Of a DNA stretch of 23,329 bases, positions 14,691-21,742 are shown in pieces. The DNA is from JAZDCJ01 sp036311985. Its GTDB lineage: Bacteria > Actinomycetota > Actinomycetes > Actinomycetales > Micrococcaceae. Within the stretch, counting starts at the first letter, position 1. The number at the start of each line of letters is the position of its first letter. The stretch is from NCBI RefSeq assembly GCF_036311985.1, contig NZ_JAZDCJ010000034.1; one strand, written 5' to 3'. Both the position numbers and the translations under genes were made by a program. The notes under the pieces are model-generated. The model saw only the letters and a program-made list of their open reading frames with translations, was not told the origin of the DNA and did not search any database.

Positions 14691-16331
14691 GTGTCCGCAG
14701 GCATCGCCGGGGAGGCCGTCACCCCGGGCGAGGTCTACCATGCCGCCCCCGAACCGGACGGGGGGCCGGCGCCGGTCCGCGAGGTCACCTCCGCCGCGGC
14801 GAGCGCCCGGTTCGCCGGACGGGAGGACGTCGTGCGCGCGAAGGGACGCTTCGCCGTCGTCCACCGGGACATGACGCCGCACGAGGCGATGGTGGCCGAC
14901 CTCCTCGCCGTCCGCTCGGTGCTCGAGGACGCGGGCATCGCCTACCTCCTGGTCCGCGGCAACGACGCCCGCCCCGTGATCGCGGTGGGCTGGGAGCTGC
15001 GGAAGAAGCTCCGCTCGGCGCTCGTCGAGGCCTTCCAGGACGAGCCCTTCTACTCGCTCACCGTCGACGCGCGCAAGGACAAGGCCCTCCTCGTCGCGGA
15101 CGGCCAGCTGGCCACGAGCACCAAGGCCCGGATGTTCCGCCTCTACCGCCCGCGGATCGACACCGAGGGCCACCTGCACTACGGGCAGGGCACGGGCGTG
15201 CAGATCGAGCTGTGGAAGTGGGACGACGACGGGAACCTGCAGCTGCCGATCGAGAACTCGCTGACCCGGGCCACGGTCCCGGCCGGCGAGGTCGTGCGCG
15301 GCACCGTCAAGCGCTTCGGGCTCGAGTGGCCGACCATCGAGAACATGTTCGCGGACCACGCCACGGACATCGACTTCCCGATCGACATCGTCTTCTCGTG
15401 GGTCGACGGCAACAACCCCGGATTCCAGCGCTACCGCGCCTCCTTCATGGAGCACGCCGTGGTGGGCGAGGGCGACGACGCCGAGGCGCGCTACCGCCAG
15501 ATCGACGAGCTCAAGTACGCGCTGCGCAGCGTGCACATGTTCGCCCCGTGGATCCGGCACATCTTCATCTGCACGGACTCGGAGCCGCCCGCGTGGCTGG
15601 ATCCGGAGCACCCGGGGATCACGGTGGTGCGGGCCGCGGACCACTTCAAGGACCCGTCCGTGCTGCCGACGTTCAACTCGCAGGCCGTCGAGGCGCAGCT
15701 GCAGCACGTCGCGGGCCTCTCCGAGCACTTCCTGTATTCCAACGACGACATGTTCTTCGGCCGCCCGCTCGGCCCCGACATGTTCTTCTCCCCCGGCGGG
15801 ATCACCAAGTTCGTGGAGGCCGGGACGCGGATCGGGCTCGGGGACAACCACCTGGACCGCTCGGGCTTCGAGAACGCGGCGCGCGTGAACCGGCGGCTCC
15901 TGCACGACCGCTTCGGCCGGATCACCACGCGCCACCTCGAGCACACGGCCGCGCCGCTGCGGCGCAGCGTGCTGCTGGAGATGGAGGAGGTGTTCGCGGC
16001 GGAGTTCGCCGCGACGGCCGCGAGCCGCTTCCGGGCCAAGGACAACATCTCCGTCACGAACTCGCTCTACCACTACTACGCGCTGCTCACGGGGCGGGCC
16101 GTGACAAAGGTCGGCGCCAAGGTGAAGTACGTCGACACCACGATGTACTCGGGGCTGGACTCCCTCGGCAAGCTCCTGCGCAAGCGCAACCAGGACTTCT
16201 TCTGCCTCAACGACGGCAGCTTCCCGGAGGTCGGGGCCAGGGAGCGGCAGGAGCGCGTCGTCGGCTTCCTCGAGCGCTACTTCCCCATCCCGGCCCCGTG
16301 GGAACGACGCGAGGCCCCAGGAGGCACCTAG
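14691..16331 (+). CDS. Stealth-family sugar-phosphate transferase (capsular polysaccharide phosphotransferase)
   Basis: A 546-residue Stealth protein, a family that transfers hexose-1-phosphate to build phosphodiester-linked cell-surface polysaccharides. The four conserved regions are in order: CR1 PIDIVFSWVDG (about 230-240), CR2 YRQIDELKYALRSVHMFAPW onward to LYSNDDMFFG (268-357), CR3 ARVNRRLLHDRFGRITTRHL region (397-430) and CR4 FFCLNDGSFPE (503-513). The N-terminal 200 residues form an extra domain of actinobacterial type that I cannot assign. There is no signal peptide or membrane segment, so it acts in the cytoplasm. The GTG start abuts the upstream stop. No other capsule gene is nearby, so it may modify a wall glycopolymer made elsewhere. 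Confidence 0.9.
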   Translation: MSAGIAGEAVTPGEVYHAAPEPDGGPAPVREVTSAAASARFAGREDVVRAKGRFAVVHRDMTPHEAMVADLLAVRSVLEDAGIAYLLVRGNDARPVIAVGWELRKKLRSALVEAFQDEPFYSLTVDARKDKALLVADGQLATSTKARMFRLYRPRIDTEGHLHYGQGTGVQIELWKWDDDGNLQLPIENSLTRATVPAGEVVRGTVKRFGLEWPTIENMFADHATDIDFPIDIVFSWVDGNNPGFQRYRASFMEHAVVGEGDDAEARYRQIDELKYALRSVHMFAPWIRHIFICTDSEPPAWLDPEHPGITVVRAADHFKDPSVLPTFNSQAVEAQLQHVAGLSEHFLYSNDDMFFGRPLGPDMFFSPGGITKFVEAGTRIGLGDNHLDRSGFENAARVNRRLLHDRFGRITTRHLEHTAAPLRRSVLLEMEEVFAAEFAATAASRFRAKDNISVTNSLYHYYALLTGRAVTKVGAKVKYVDTTMYSGLDSLGKLLRKRNQDFFCLNDGSFPEVGARERQERVVGFLERYFPIPAPWERREAPGGT

Positions 16332-16356
16332 AGTAGGTAGACTGGTCTATCTACTC
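16331..16356 (+). promoter_or_regulatory. TetR operator overlapping the tetR promoter
   Basis: GAGTAGGTAGAC and GTCTATCTACTC are 12-base inverted arms around a TG centre with a single mismatch. The left arm begins at the last base of the Stealth stop codon. A TAGACT -10-like box (16338-16343) lies inside the palindrome, so binding would block transcription of tetR and the transporter (autorepression). Confidence 0.75.
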
Positions 16357-16370
16357 ATTCAGGAGGTGCC

Positions 16371-16952
16371 ATGTCGACGTCATCACCCCGGGAACGCCCG
16401 GCCCGCGACAGGTTGTTGGCCGCGGCCGCGGAGCTCTTCTACGCGAACGGCGTCGCGGCGAGCGGCATCGACTCGATCACCGCCCGCGCGGGGGTGGCCC
16501 GCAAGAGCCTCTACAACAACTTCTCATCGAAGGACGAACTCGTGCTCGCCTACCTCACCGAGCGGCACCGGGAGTGGCTGGGGCTCTACGAGGCACGGCT
16601 GCGGGACGCGACGACGGCGCGGGGGCGCGTGCTGGCGGTCTTCGACGCCTACATCGACCACGCCGAGTCCGCCTACGCCCAGGGATTCCGGGGGTGCGGA
16701 CTGCTCAACGCGGCCGCCGAGCTCCCGGCCGGCTCACCCGGCCGGGCCGCCGTCCGTCGCCACAAGGAAGAGGTCGAGGAAGTCCTGACCGACGCCCTCA
16801 CCGGGCCGCTCGGCGCCGCTCGCGGGGCGGCCCTGGCGGAGCAGTTGGCCTTCCTCCTCGAGGGGGCTGTCGCCCGCTCGGGGCTGGAGGGCACCGCGGA
16901 ACGCCTGATCCGCGCACGGGAGATCGCCGGCGCTCTCGTGGACGCGGCGTGA
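16371..16952 (+). CDS. TetR/AcrR-family transcriptional regulator
   Basis: A 193-residue TetR regulator. The N-terminal helix-turn-helix is RLLAAAAELFYANGVAASGI followed by ITARAGVARKSLYNNFSSKDEL (about residues 14-56), and the helical C-terminal ligand domain follows. The ATG has AGGAGG four bases before it. A 26-base palindrome in the promoter is its likely operator. The stop overlaps the GTG of the EamA transporter as GTGA, so regulator and transporter form an operon, in the usual arrangement of a TetR sensing a compound that its partner exports. Confidence 0.93.
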   Translation: MSTSSPRERPARDRLLAAAAELFYANGVAASGIDSITARAGVARKSLYNNFSSKDELVLAYLTERHREWLGLYEARLRDATTARGRVLAVFDAYIDHAESAYAQGFRGCGLLNAAAELPAGSPGRAAVRRHKEEVEEVLTDALTGPLGAARGAALAEQLAFLLEGAVARSGLEGTAERLIRAREIAGALVDAA

Positions 16953-17890
16953 ACCGCGAGCGTCTGGCCGCCCTCGCCGCGATCTCGGCCACCTCGGTCC
17001 TGTGGGGCACCACGGGAACGGCCGCGACGTTCGCCCCGGACGCCGGACCGCTCGCGATCGGCGCGGCGGCCCTCGGCATCGGCGGGCTCCTGCAGGCGCT
17101 CATCGCCCTGCCCGCGCTCCGCGCCGCCCGCGGACGGCTTCGGGAGAACCGGCGCCTCGTCGCGGTCGGCGCCGTGGCCGTGGCCGTCTACCCCCTGGCC
17201 TTCTACAGCTCCATGCACCTGGCCGGAGTGGCCCTCGGCACGGTGGTCTCGCTCGCCTCGGCGCCGCTTGCCTCGGGCGTGCTCGAGTGGCTCGTCCAAC
17301 GGGCGCCGGTGAGCCGCTGGTGGGTGCTCGCCGCGGGGCTCGGCGTCGCCGGCAGCGCGCTGCTGTGCGCGTCGAAGATGGCCGGCGACCCCGCGGACGC
17401 GCTGCCCGCCCTGGCCGGCATCGCGCTCGGGCTCGTCGCCGGTGCGACGTACGCCTGCTACTCGTGGTGCGTGCGCCGCCTGCTCGACGCCGGCATCGGC
17501 CGGGCGGCCGCCATGGGCTCGGTGTTCGGCAGCGGCGGGCTGCTGCTCATGCCCGTCCTGCTCGCCACGGGCGCTCCCCTGCTGGCCGAGCCGCAGTCGT
17601 TCGCCGTGGCCGCTTACATGGCGCTCGTGCCCATGTTCCTGGGCTACCTGCTGTTCGGCTACGGGCTCCAGCGCGTCGCGGCGAGCACGGCCACGACCGT
17701 CACCCTCGGCGAGCCCGCCGTGGCCGCGGTCCTCGCCGTGATCGTCGTCGGCGAACGCCTCGGAGCGGCCGGCTGGACCGGGCTCGGCATCATCGCGGCC
17801 GCCCTCGTGGTCCTGGCACTCGCCCCCGTGAACACGCAGCCGACGTCCGTCGTCCCCGGCAGCCCCGCGGGCGGCGGGACTACGACGTGA
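16949..17890 (+). CDS. EamA/DMT-superfamily transporter
   Basis: A 313-residue inner-membrane protein with about ten hydrophobic segments in two EamA repeats (roughly 5-140 and 150-290). Typical patterns are SATSVLWGTTGT at the start, YPLAFYSSMHLAGVALGTVVSL at the end of repeat one, and ATTVTLGEPAVAAVLAVIVVGERL in repeat two. The GTG start overlaps the tetR stop. Members export amino acids, metabolites or drugs; no ligand can be inferred here. The last 11 bases overlap the convergent phosphodiesterase gene. Confidence 0.92.
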   Translation: MNRERLAALAAISATSVLWGTTGTAATFAPDAGPLAIGAAALGIGGLLQALIALPALRAARGRLRENRRLVAVGAVAVAVYPLAFYSSMHLAGVALGTVVSLASAPLASGVLEWLVQRAPVSRWWVLAAGLGVAGSALLCASKMAGDPADALPALAGIALGLVAGATYACYSWCVRRLLDAGIGRAAAMGSVFGSGGLLLMPVLLATGAPLLAEPQSFAVAAYMALVPMFLGYLLFGYGLQRVAASTATTVTLGEPAVAAVLAVIVVGERLGAAGWTGLGIIAAALVVLALAPVNTQPTSVVPGSPAGGGTTT

Positions 17891-18797
17891 GCTGGGCCCC
17901 GGCGTCGTACTGGATCCCGTGCTCGGCGAGGATCCGGGCGACGTCCCGCGGGGAATGCTCCTGCCCCACCAGCGCGCCGCCGGCTGCCGGCACGACCGAA
18001 TGGACGACCGCGTCCCGGTAGACGTGGACCAGGTTGTAGGCCTGCGCCGCGTCGCGCCCGCGCGTGCCCCGGATCCCGGTCGACGCGTCCAGGGGGCCCG
18101 CGAGGTCCTGGGTGTAGCACGTGGCCGAGGCGACCGAGACGGGGATCCCCGCGAACGTCGAATGCGTCGAATAGTGCAGGTGCCCGCCGAGGATCGCCCG
18201 CACGTCGCTCCCCCGCAGCACCTCGGCGAGCGCCGCCTGCCCGCGCAGCTCCACGAGGATCGCGAGCGGCTGCACGCTCGGCACCGGCGGATGGTGCAAG
18301 GCCAGGAGCGTGCCCTCCGGCGCCGGCGTCGCGAGGGCGTCCGCGAGCCACTCCAGCTGGACCGTGCTCAGGGCGCCGTGATGCGCGCCGGGCACCGTGG
18401 TGTCCAGGGTGATGACGCGCAGGCCCCCGAGCCAGTACACGCGGTCCAGCGGCGCGGAATCGCGGCCCTCGTCGAGGAGGCACTCGCGCAGGTTCGCCCG
18501 GTCGTCGTGGTTGCCCATCGCCCAGATCACCCGGGCGCCAAGGCGTTCGGCCGCGGGTTCGACGACGGCGCGTAGCCGCGCATACGCCGTCGGCTCGCCC
18601 TTGTCCGCGAGGTCCCCCGTGAAGACGAGCGCCTCCGGGCGGGCGCCCGAGGCCTCGAGCTCGTCGAGGATGCGGCGAAGCCTCGCCTCCGAATCCAGGG
18701 TGCCCGCCAACGGGACGCCGCCCCCGACGAGGTGCGTGTCGCTCAGGTGCAGCAGGAAGTGCTCCGGGCGGGGATGCTCGGGCCGGATGGTGTCCAT
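17880..18797 (-). CDS. cpdA: Rv0805-type class III cyclic nucleotide phosphodiesterase
   Basis: A binuclear metallophosphoesterase, 305 residues, very similar by memory to Mycobacterium tuberculosis Rv0805, which hydrolyses 3',5'- and 2',3'-cyclic nucleotides. All metal ligands are present with a constant offset of one from Rv0805: Asp20 and His22 (LHLSDTHL), Asp62 (FTGDLADKGEP), Asn96 (MGNHDDR), His168 (ALHHPP), and His206 and His208 (GGHLHYST). The ASATCYTQDL segment is also shared. The start is the ATG at 18797, which places MDTIRPEHPRPEHFLLHLSD like the mycobacterial N-terminus; the longer open frame runs into the nadE promoter. The C-terminus lacks the longer tail of Rv0805. Confidence 0.92.
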   Translation of the reverse strand: MDTIRPEHPRPEHFLLHLSDTHLVGGGVPLAGTLDSEARLRRILDELEASGARPEALVFTGDLADKGEPTAYARLRAVVEPAAERLGARVIWAMGNHDDRANLRECLLDEGRDSAPLDRVYWLGGLRVITLDTTVPGAHHGALSTVQLEWLADALATPAPEGTLLALHHPPVPSVQPLAILVELRGQAALAEVLRGSDVRAILGGHLHYSTHSTFAGIPVSVASATCYTQDLAGPLDASTGIRGTRGRDAAQAYNLVHVYRDAVVHSVVPAAGGALVGQEHSPRDVARILAEHGIQYDAGAQLTS

Positions 18798-18954
18798 GAC
18801 CTGCTTCTTTCGTCGCGGGGGTCGGTTCGGCTCCACTTCACCCCATCCAAGCAGACTCGCGCTGAACAGGGAATGAACCGGGCGGGCATGTCCCGGGCTG
18901 CGGGAACGGGCGCCGCACCCCGCGCCACGCAACCGGGCCGAAACATGGCCCCGG

Positions 18955-18960
18955 TAAGCT
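18955..18960 (+). promoter_or_regulatory. Leaderless -10 box of nadE
   Basis: TAAGCT followed by six bases (GGCGCC) and the ATG at 18967, with no Shine-Dalgarno in between. This is the typical actinobacterial leaderless arrangement. A good -35 box is not evident. Confidence 0.55.
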
Positions 18961-18966
18961 GGCGCC

Positions 18967-19788
18967 ATGCGTGAACTGCAGGCCGCCATCATCGAGGACA
19001 TGGGCGTCAAGCCGGAGATCGACCCCGCCGGGGAGGTGGCCCGGCGCGTGGCGTTCCTCAAGGACTACCTCGCCGCCACCGGGACCGCCGGGTTCGTGCT
19101 CGGGATCTCCGGGGGGATCGACTCGACGCTGGCCGGGCGGCTCGCGCAGCTCGCCGTCGAGGAGCTCGCCGCCGAGGGCATCGAGGTGGACTTCGTGGCC
19201 GTGCGCCTGCCCTACGGGGAGCAGCACGACGAGGCCGACGCGCAGGCAGCCATGGAGTTCATCGGGGCCAAGACCGAGTGGACCTTCAACATCCAGGCCG
19301 GCGTCGACGGGCTCGAGTCCGAGTTCGCCGCGACGACGGGGCGCCCGATCTCCGACTTCAACAAGGGTAACGTCAAGGCCCGCCTGCGCATGACGGCCCA
19401 GTACGCGCTGGCCGGCGAGCGCAACCTGCTCGTCATCGGCACGGACCACGGGGCCGAGTCCGTGACCGGATTCTTCACGAAGTTCGGCGACGGCGGGGCC
19501 GACGTGCTGCCGCTGTTCGGGCTGGACAAGCGCCAGAACCGCCAGCTGCTGCAGCACCTCGGGGCTCCAGAGGCCGTGTGGCGGAAGGTCCCCACCGCCG
19601 ACCTGCTCGACGGGCAGCCCGGCCGGACCGACGAGGACGAACTAGGGATCGGCTACGACGACATCGACGACTACCTCGAGGGCCGGGAGGTCTCCGACGA
19701 GGCCGCGGCCGTGATCGAGCAGAAGTACCTGCGGACCCGGCACAAGCGCACCGTCCCGGTGACGATCTTCGACACCTGGTGGCGCTGA
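18967..19788 (+). CDS. nadE: NH3-dependent NAD+ synthetase
   Basis: Converts nicotinic acid adenine dinucleotide, ATP and ammonia to NAD+. At 273 residues it is the short, ammonia-dependent form like E. coli NadE (275), without the glutaminase domain of the mycobacterial enzyme. The ATP-pyrophosphatase P-loop is FVLGISGGIDST (Ser48-Ser53). Other family segments are VRLPYGEQHDEADAQ, FNKGNVKARLRMTAQYALAG, GTDHGAESVTGFFTKFGDGG and DLLDGQPGRTDEDELG. The start fits a leaderless promoter. It is monocistronic and is followed by a palindromic element. Confidence 0.96.
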   Translation: MRELQAAIIEDMGVKPEIDPAGEVARRVAFLKDYLAATGTAGFVLGISGGIDSTLAGRLAQLAVEELAAEGIEVDFVAVRLPYGEQHDEADAQAAMEFIGAKTEWTFNIQAGVDGLESEFAATTGRPISDFNKGNVKARLRMTAQYALAGERNLLVIGTDHGAESVTGFFTKFGDGGADVLPLFGLDKRQNRQLLQHLGAPEAVWRKVPTADLLDGQPGRTDEDELGIGYDDIDDYLEGREVSDEAAAVIEQKYLRTRHKRTVPVTIFDTWWR

Positions 19789-19831
19789 CCGGCGCTCACC
19801 ACCCCATCACCCGAAGGCCCCTTCCGACGAT

Positions 19832-19880
19832 GTCGGGGAGAAGGTCCGAAAAGGCGCCTCATTCCAACACCTTCCCCGAC
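19832..19880. repeat. Palindromic intergenic element, copy A
   Basis: The 49-bp element begins GTCGGGGA and ends TTCCCCGAC, with AGGTCCGAAA and TTCCAACA inside. It lies 43 bases after nadE. It matches copy B over its full length without gaps (38/49 by hand count). The inverted ends can form a stem, so it may end nadE transcription, but the conserved internal bases suggest a repeat family rather than a plain terminator. Confidence 0.65.
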
Positions 19881-19900
19881 ACGACCAGGGTCTAGGTTCC

Positions 19901-19974
19901 GGGATCCGGGGTCCGGGGTCCGGGGTCCGGGGTCCGGGGTCCGGGGTCCGGGGTCCGGGGTCCGGGGTCCGGGG
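19901..19974. repeat. 7-bp tandem repeat (GGGGTCC)n
   Basis: Nine perfect copies of GGGGTCC (19908-19970) are preceded by one variant, GGGATCC, and followed by a partial GGGG. It ends 52 bases before the lipoprotein start and directly abuts the candidate -10 box at 19976. A seven-base unit is not a multiple of three and the reading frames through it are not gene-like, so it is a non-coding minisatellite, probably variable in copy number. Confidence 0.9.
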
Positions 19975-19975
19975 C

Positions 19976-19981
19976 TAGCAT
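19976..19981 (+). promoter_or_regulatory. Candidate -10 box of the small lipoprotein gene
   Basis: TAGCAT lies immediately after the tandem repeat, about 46 bases before the GTG start. Any -35 region would fall inside the repeat array, so copy number or sequence changes there could alter expression. No independent -35 consensus is visible. Confidence 0.35.
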
Positions 19982-19991
19982 GATCCCCAAG

Positions 19992-20020
19992 CCGCCAGAC
20001 GGATCGACCCTGTCAGGCGG
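19992..20020 (+). promoter_or_regulatory. Hairpin over the lipoprotein ribosome-binding site
   Basis: CCGCCAGAC (19992-20000) can pair with GTCAGGCGG (20012-20020) with one mismatch. The right arm covers most of AGGCGGAG, the likely ribosome-binding site for the GTG at 20027, so the mRNA could partly hide its own start. Confidence 0.35.
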
Positions 20021-20026
20021 AGTCTC

Positions 20027-20524
20027 GTGAAGGGCGGGCGTCGCATGGGCCATCGGAATGTCGGGCTGCTGGGAGCCGGAGTCGCGACGCTCTTGGCCCT
20101 CGGATCCTGCGGGATGCAGCCCGGGGCGGAATCCACCGAAGGCCCGTGCCGCGCGGCCGGCGCTTCGTCGGCGTGGGGGGACTGCGGGATCACGGTCTTC
20201 CTCGAACGCAGCGACGATGCTGCCCGGCCGAGCCGCGCCGAGGCGATCCAGCACGACCTCTCCTGGTACGAGGAGGCGATCCGGACGAGGGAAGCCGTCA
20301 CGACCGAGGTCCCGCTGACCCGCTACGTCGACCTGTTCCAAGGCGCCTTGGAGGCCCTCCCCGCGGCCGAGGAACGGCTCGGCGAGACGGACACCGCGAC
20401 GCTCGAGGCGCAGCGGAACGGGCAGCCCGTGGGAACGGTCGAGGTGGTTCCCCACGCCGACGGCGGGTTCTACGTCTCGGAACTCGTCTTCGCTCCGAGC
20501 GACCCCTCGACCTGCTCGGACTGA
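20027..20524 (+). CDS. Small putative secreted lipoprotein, unrecognised family
   Basis: A 165-residue protein I do not recognise. The N-terminus is basic (MKGGRR...HR), then hydrophobic (VGLLGAGVATLLAL) with a lipobox LGSC at Cys28, so it should be lipid-anchored on the cell surface. The mature part is acidic and soluble, with three further cysteines (in GPCR, GDCG and STCSD) and an alpha-helical middle (RAEAIQHDLSWYEEAIRTRE). The GTG start is preceded by AGGCGGAG at four bases; an ATG at 20045 would give a shorter signal peptide with Cys22. It stands alone between two palindromic elements and behind a tandem repeat. No function is assigned. Confidence 0.7.
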   Translation: MKGGRRMGHRNVGLLGAGVATLLALGSCGMQPGAESTEGPCRAAGASSAWGDCGITVFLERSDDAARPSRAEAIQHDLSWYEEAIRTREAVTTEVPLTRYVDLFQGALEALPAAEERLGETDTATLEAQRNGQPVGTVEVVPHADGGFYVSELVFAPSDPSTCSD

Positions 20525-20563
20525 CCAGCCCGCCGGCCGCTCCCGCCCGTCATCCTCGCCCCA

Positions 20564-20620
20564 CGGCGTCGGGGAAGAGGTCCGAAAGACTGACTTTTTC
20601 CAACAAGTTCCCCGACGCCG
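20564..20620. repeat. Palindromic intergenic element, copy B (likely bidirectional terminator)
   Basis: A perfect 13-base inverted repeat (20564-20576 and 20608-20620) closes a 31-base loop. The internal GAAAG...TTTTTC can form a further small stem. The core 20568-20616 matches copy A (19832-19880). It lies between the convergent lipoprotein and mmsB genes, the classic place for a shared terminator. Confidence 0.7.
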
Positions 20621-20679
20621 CCGAGGGGTCGGGCTCGTGCGGGAGCGCGAAAGGTGCGGGGTGTGTGGCGCGGGGCGCG

Positions 20680-21741
20680 TCAGCTGCGGTCGCGGATGTC
20701 CGTGATGATCCCGGAGAAGTCGCGCCCGGCGCCGCCCTCGTCGCGGAAGCGCTCGTAGATCGCCGCGGCCATCGGCCCGAGCTCCGCGGCGACGCCCGTG
20801 GCCTCGAGCGCCGCGACGGCGAGTCCCAGGTCCTTGGCCATGAGCGCCCCTGCGAACCCTGGCTGGTAGTCGCGGTTCGCCGGACTCGCCGGCACGGGCC
20901 CGGGCACGGGACAGTTCGTCGTCACGGCCCAGCACTGGCCGGAAGCGGTGGAGACCACGTCGAAGAGCGCCTGGTGGCTCAGTCCCAGCTTCTCCCCGAG
21001 CACAAAGGCCTCCGAGGCCGCGATCATGCTCACGCCGAGGATCATGTTGTTGCAGATCTTCGCGGCCTGCCCGGCCCCGTGCCCGCCGCAGTGCACGAGC
21101 CGGCCGCCCATGACCTCCAGGAGTGGGCGGACGAGCTCCAGATCCTCCTCGAGCGCGCCGATCATGAACGTCAGCGTCCCGGCCTCCGCGCCGACGACCC
21201 CGCCGGACACGGGCGCGTCGACGGAGCGGTGCCCCGCGGCGACGGCGAGCTCGGCAGCCTCGCGCGCCTGCGCGACGTCGATCGTGGAACAGTCCAGGAA
21301 CATCGTCCCCGGTGCTGCCGCGGCCAGGAGTCCGACGCCGGGGCCGGACCCGGGTGCCGCACCTGGCCCGGGCGCCGTGCCCGGCGAAGGCGCGGCCCCG
21401 GCGTCGTCCGCGTCCTCTCCCGAGGCACCCCGGTAGGCGTCGAGCAGGTGCCCCCCGCTCGGGAACATCGTCAGGACCACCGCGGCGCCGGCGACGGCCT
21501 CCGCCGCGCTACCGGCCACGGGGATCCCCCGCCCGCGCGCGGCGTCGAGGGCGGCGGGAACGACGTCGTAGCCCACCACCTCGTAGCCCGCGGCGACGAG
21601 GTTCGCGGCCATCGGCAGCCCCATGTGGCCCAGTCCCAGGAAGCCGATCCGGCGCGGGCCGACCGCTCCGGGGGCTTGCGGCATGCGGGCCGCGGGGTCC
21701 ACCGGCCCGTTGCCGGCGGCGTTCGCCGCGTCGTCCACCAC
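20680..21741 (-). CDS. mmsB: 3-hydroxyisobutyrate dehydrogenase
   Basis: Oxidises 3-hydroxyisobutyrate to methylmalonate semialdehyde with NAD+ in valine breakdown. It belongs to the beta-hydroxyacid dehydrogenase family: Rossmann motif RIGFLGLGHMGLPMA (GLGHMG at 36-41), substrate-binding DAPVSGG (175-181), and GAGQAAKICNN with catalytic Lys228 and Asn232. At 353 residues it is longer than the usual 290-300. The excess is a 28-residue N-terminal extension and an Ala/Pro/Gly-rich insertion at about 107-136, between YRG and the LLAAAAPGT segment. The GTG start lies one base past the mmsA stop, with GGAGGG eight bases upstream; the adjacent GTG at 21738 is an alternative. It is co-transcribed with mmsA. 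Confidence 0.92.
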   Translation of the reverse strand: MVDDAANAAGNGPVDPAARMPQAPGAVGPRRIGFLGLGHMGLPMAANLVAAGYEVVGYDVVPAALDAARGRGIPVAGSAAEAVAGAAVVLTMFPSGGHLLDAYRGASGEDADDAGAAPSPGTAPGPGAAPGSGPGVGLLAAAAPGTMFLDCSTIDVAQAREAAELAVAAGHRSVDAPVSGGVVGAEAGTLTFMIGALEEDLELVRPLLEVMGGRLVHCGGHGAGQAAKICNNMILGVSMIAASEAFVLGEKLGLSHQALFDVVSTASGQCWAVTTNCPVPGPVPASPANRDYQPGFAGALMAKDLGLAVAALEATGVAAELGPMAAAIYERFRDEGGAGRDFSGIITDIRDRS

Positions 21742-21742
21742 G

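Noticed and set aside
12059..16336. A 1,425-codon plus-strand open frame spanning dctM, HAD, pyrE and Stealth
   Set aside because: It crosses several clear genes in other frames; its translation is Arg/Gly/His-rich with no family features. It is a by-product of high GC.
19901..19974. Tandem GGGGTCC array considered as a CRISPR
   Set aside because: Units are seven bases with no spacers, and there are no cas genes.
19832..20620. Copies A and B considered as terminal inverted repeats of an insertion sequence
   Set aside because: They are in the same orientation and themselves palindromic, and no transposase lies between them; no target duplication is visible.
19892..20935. Minus-strand open frame with repeated PDPGPRT units through the tandem repeat
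   Set aside because: The repeat gives peptide repeats in any frame; the frame overlaps the lipoprotein and mmsB antisense and has no start signal or domain.
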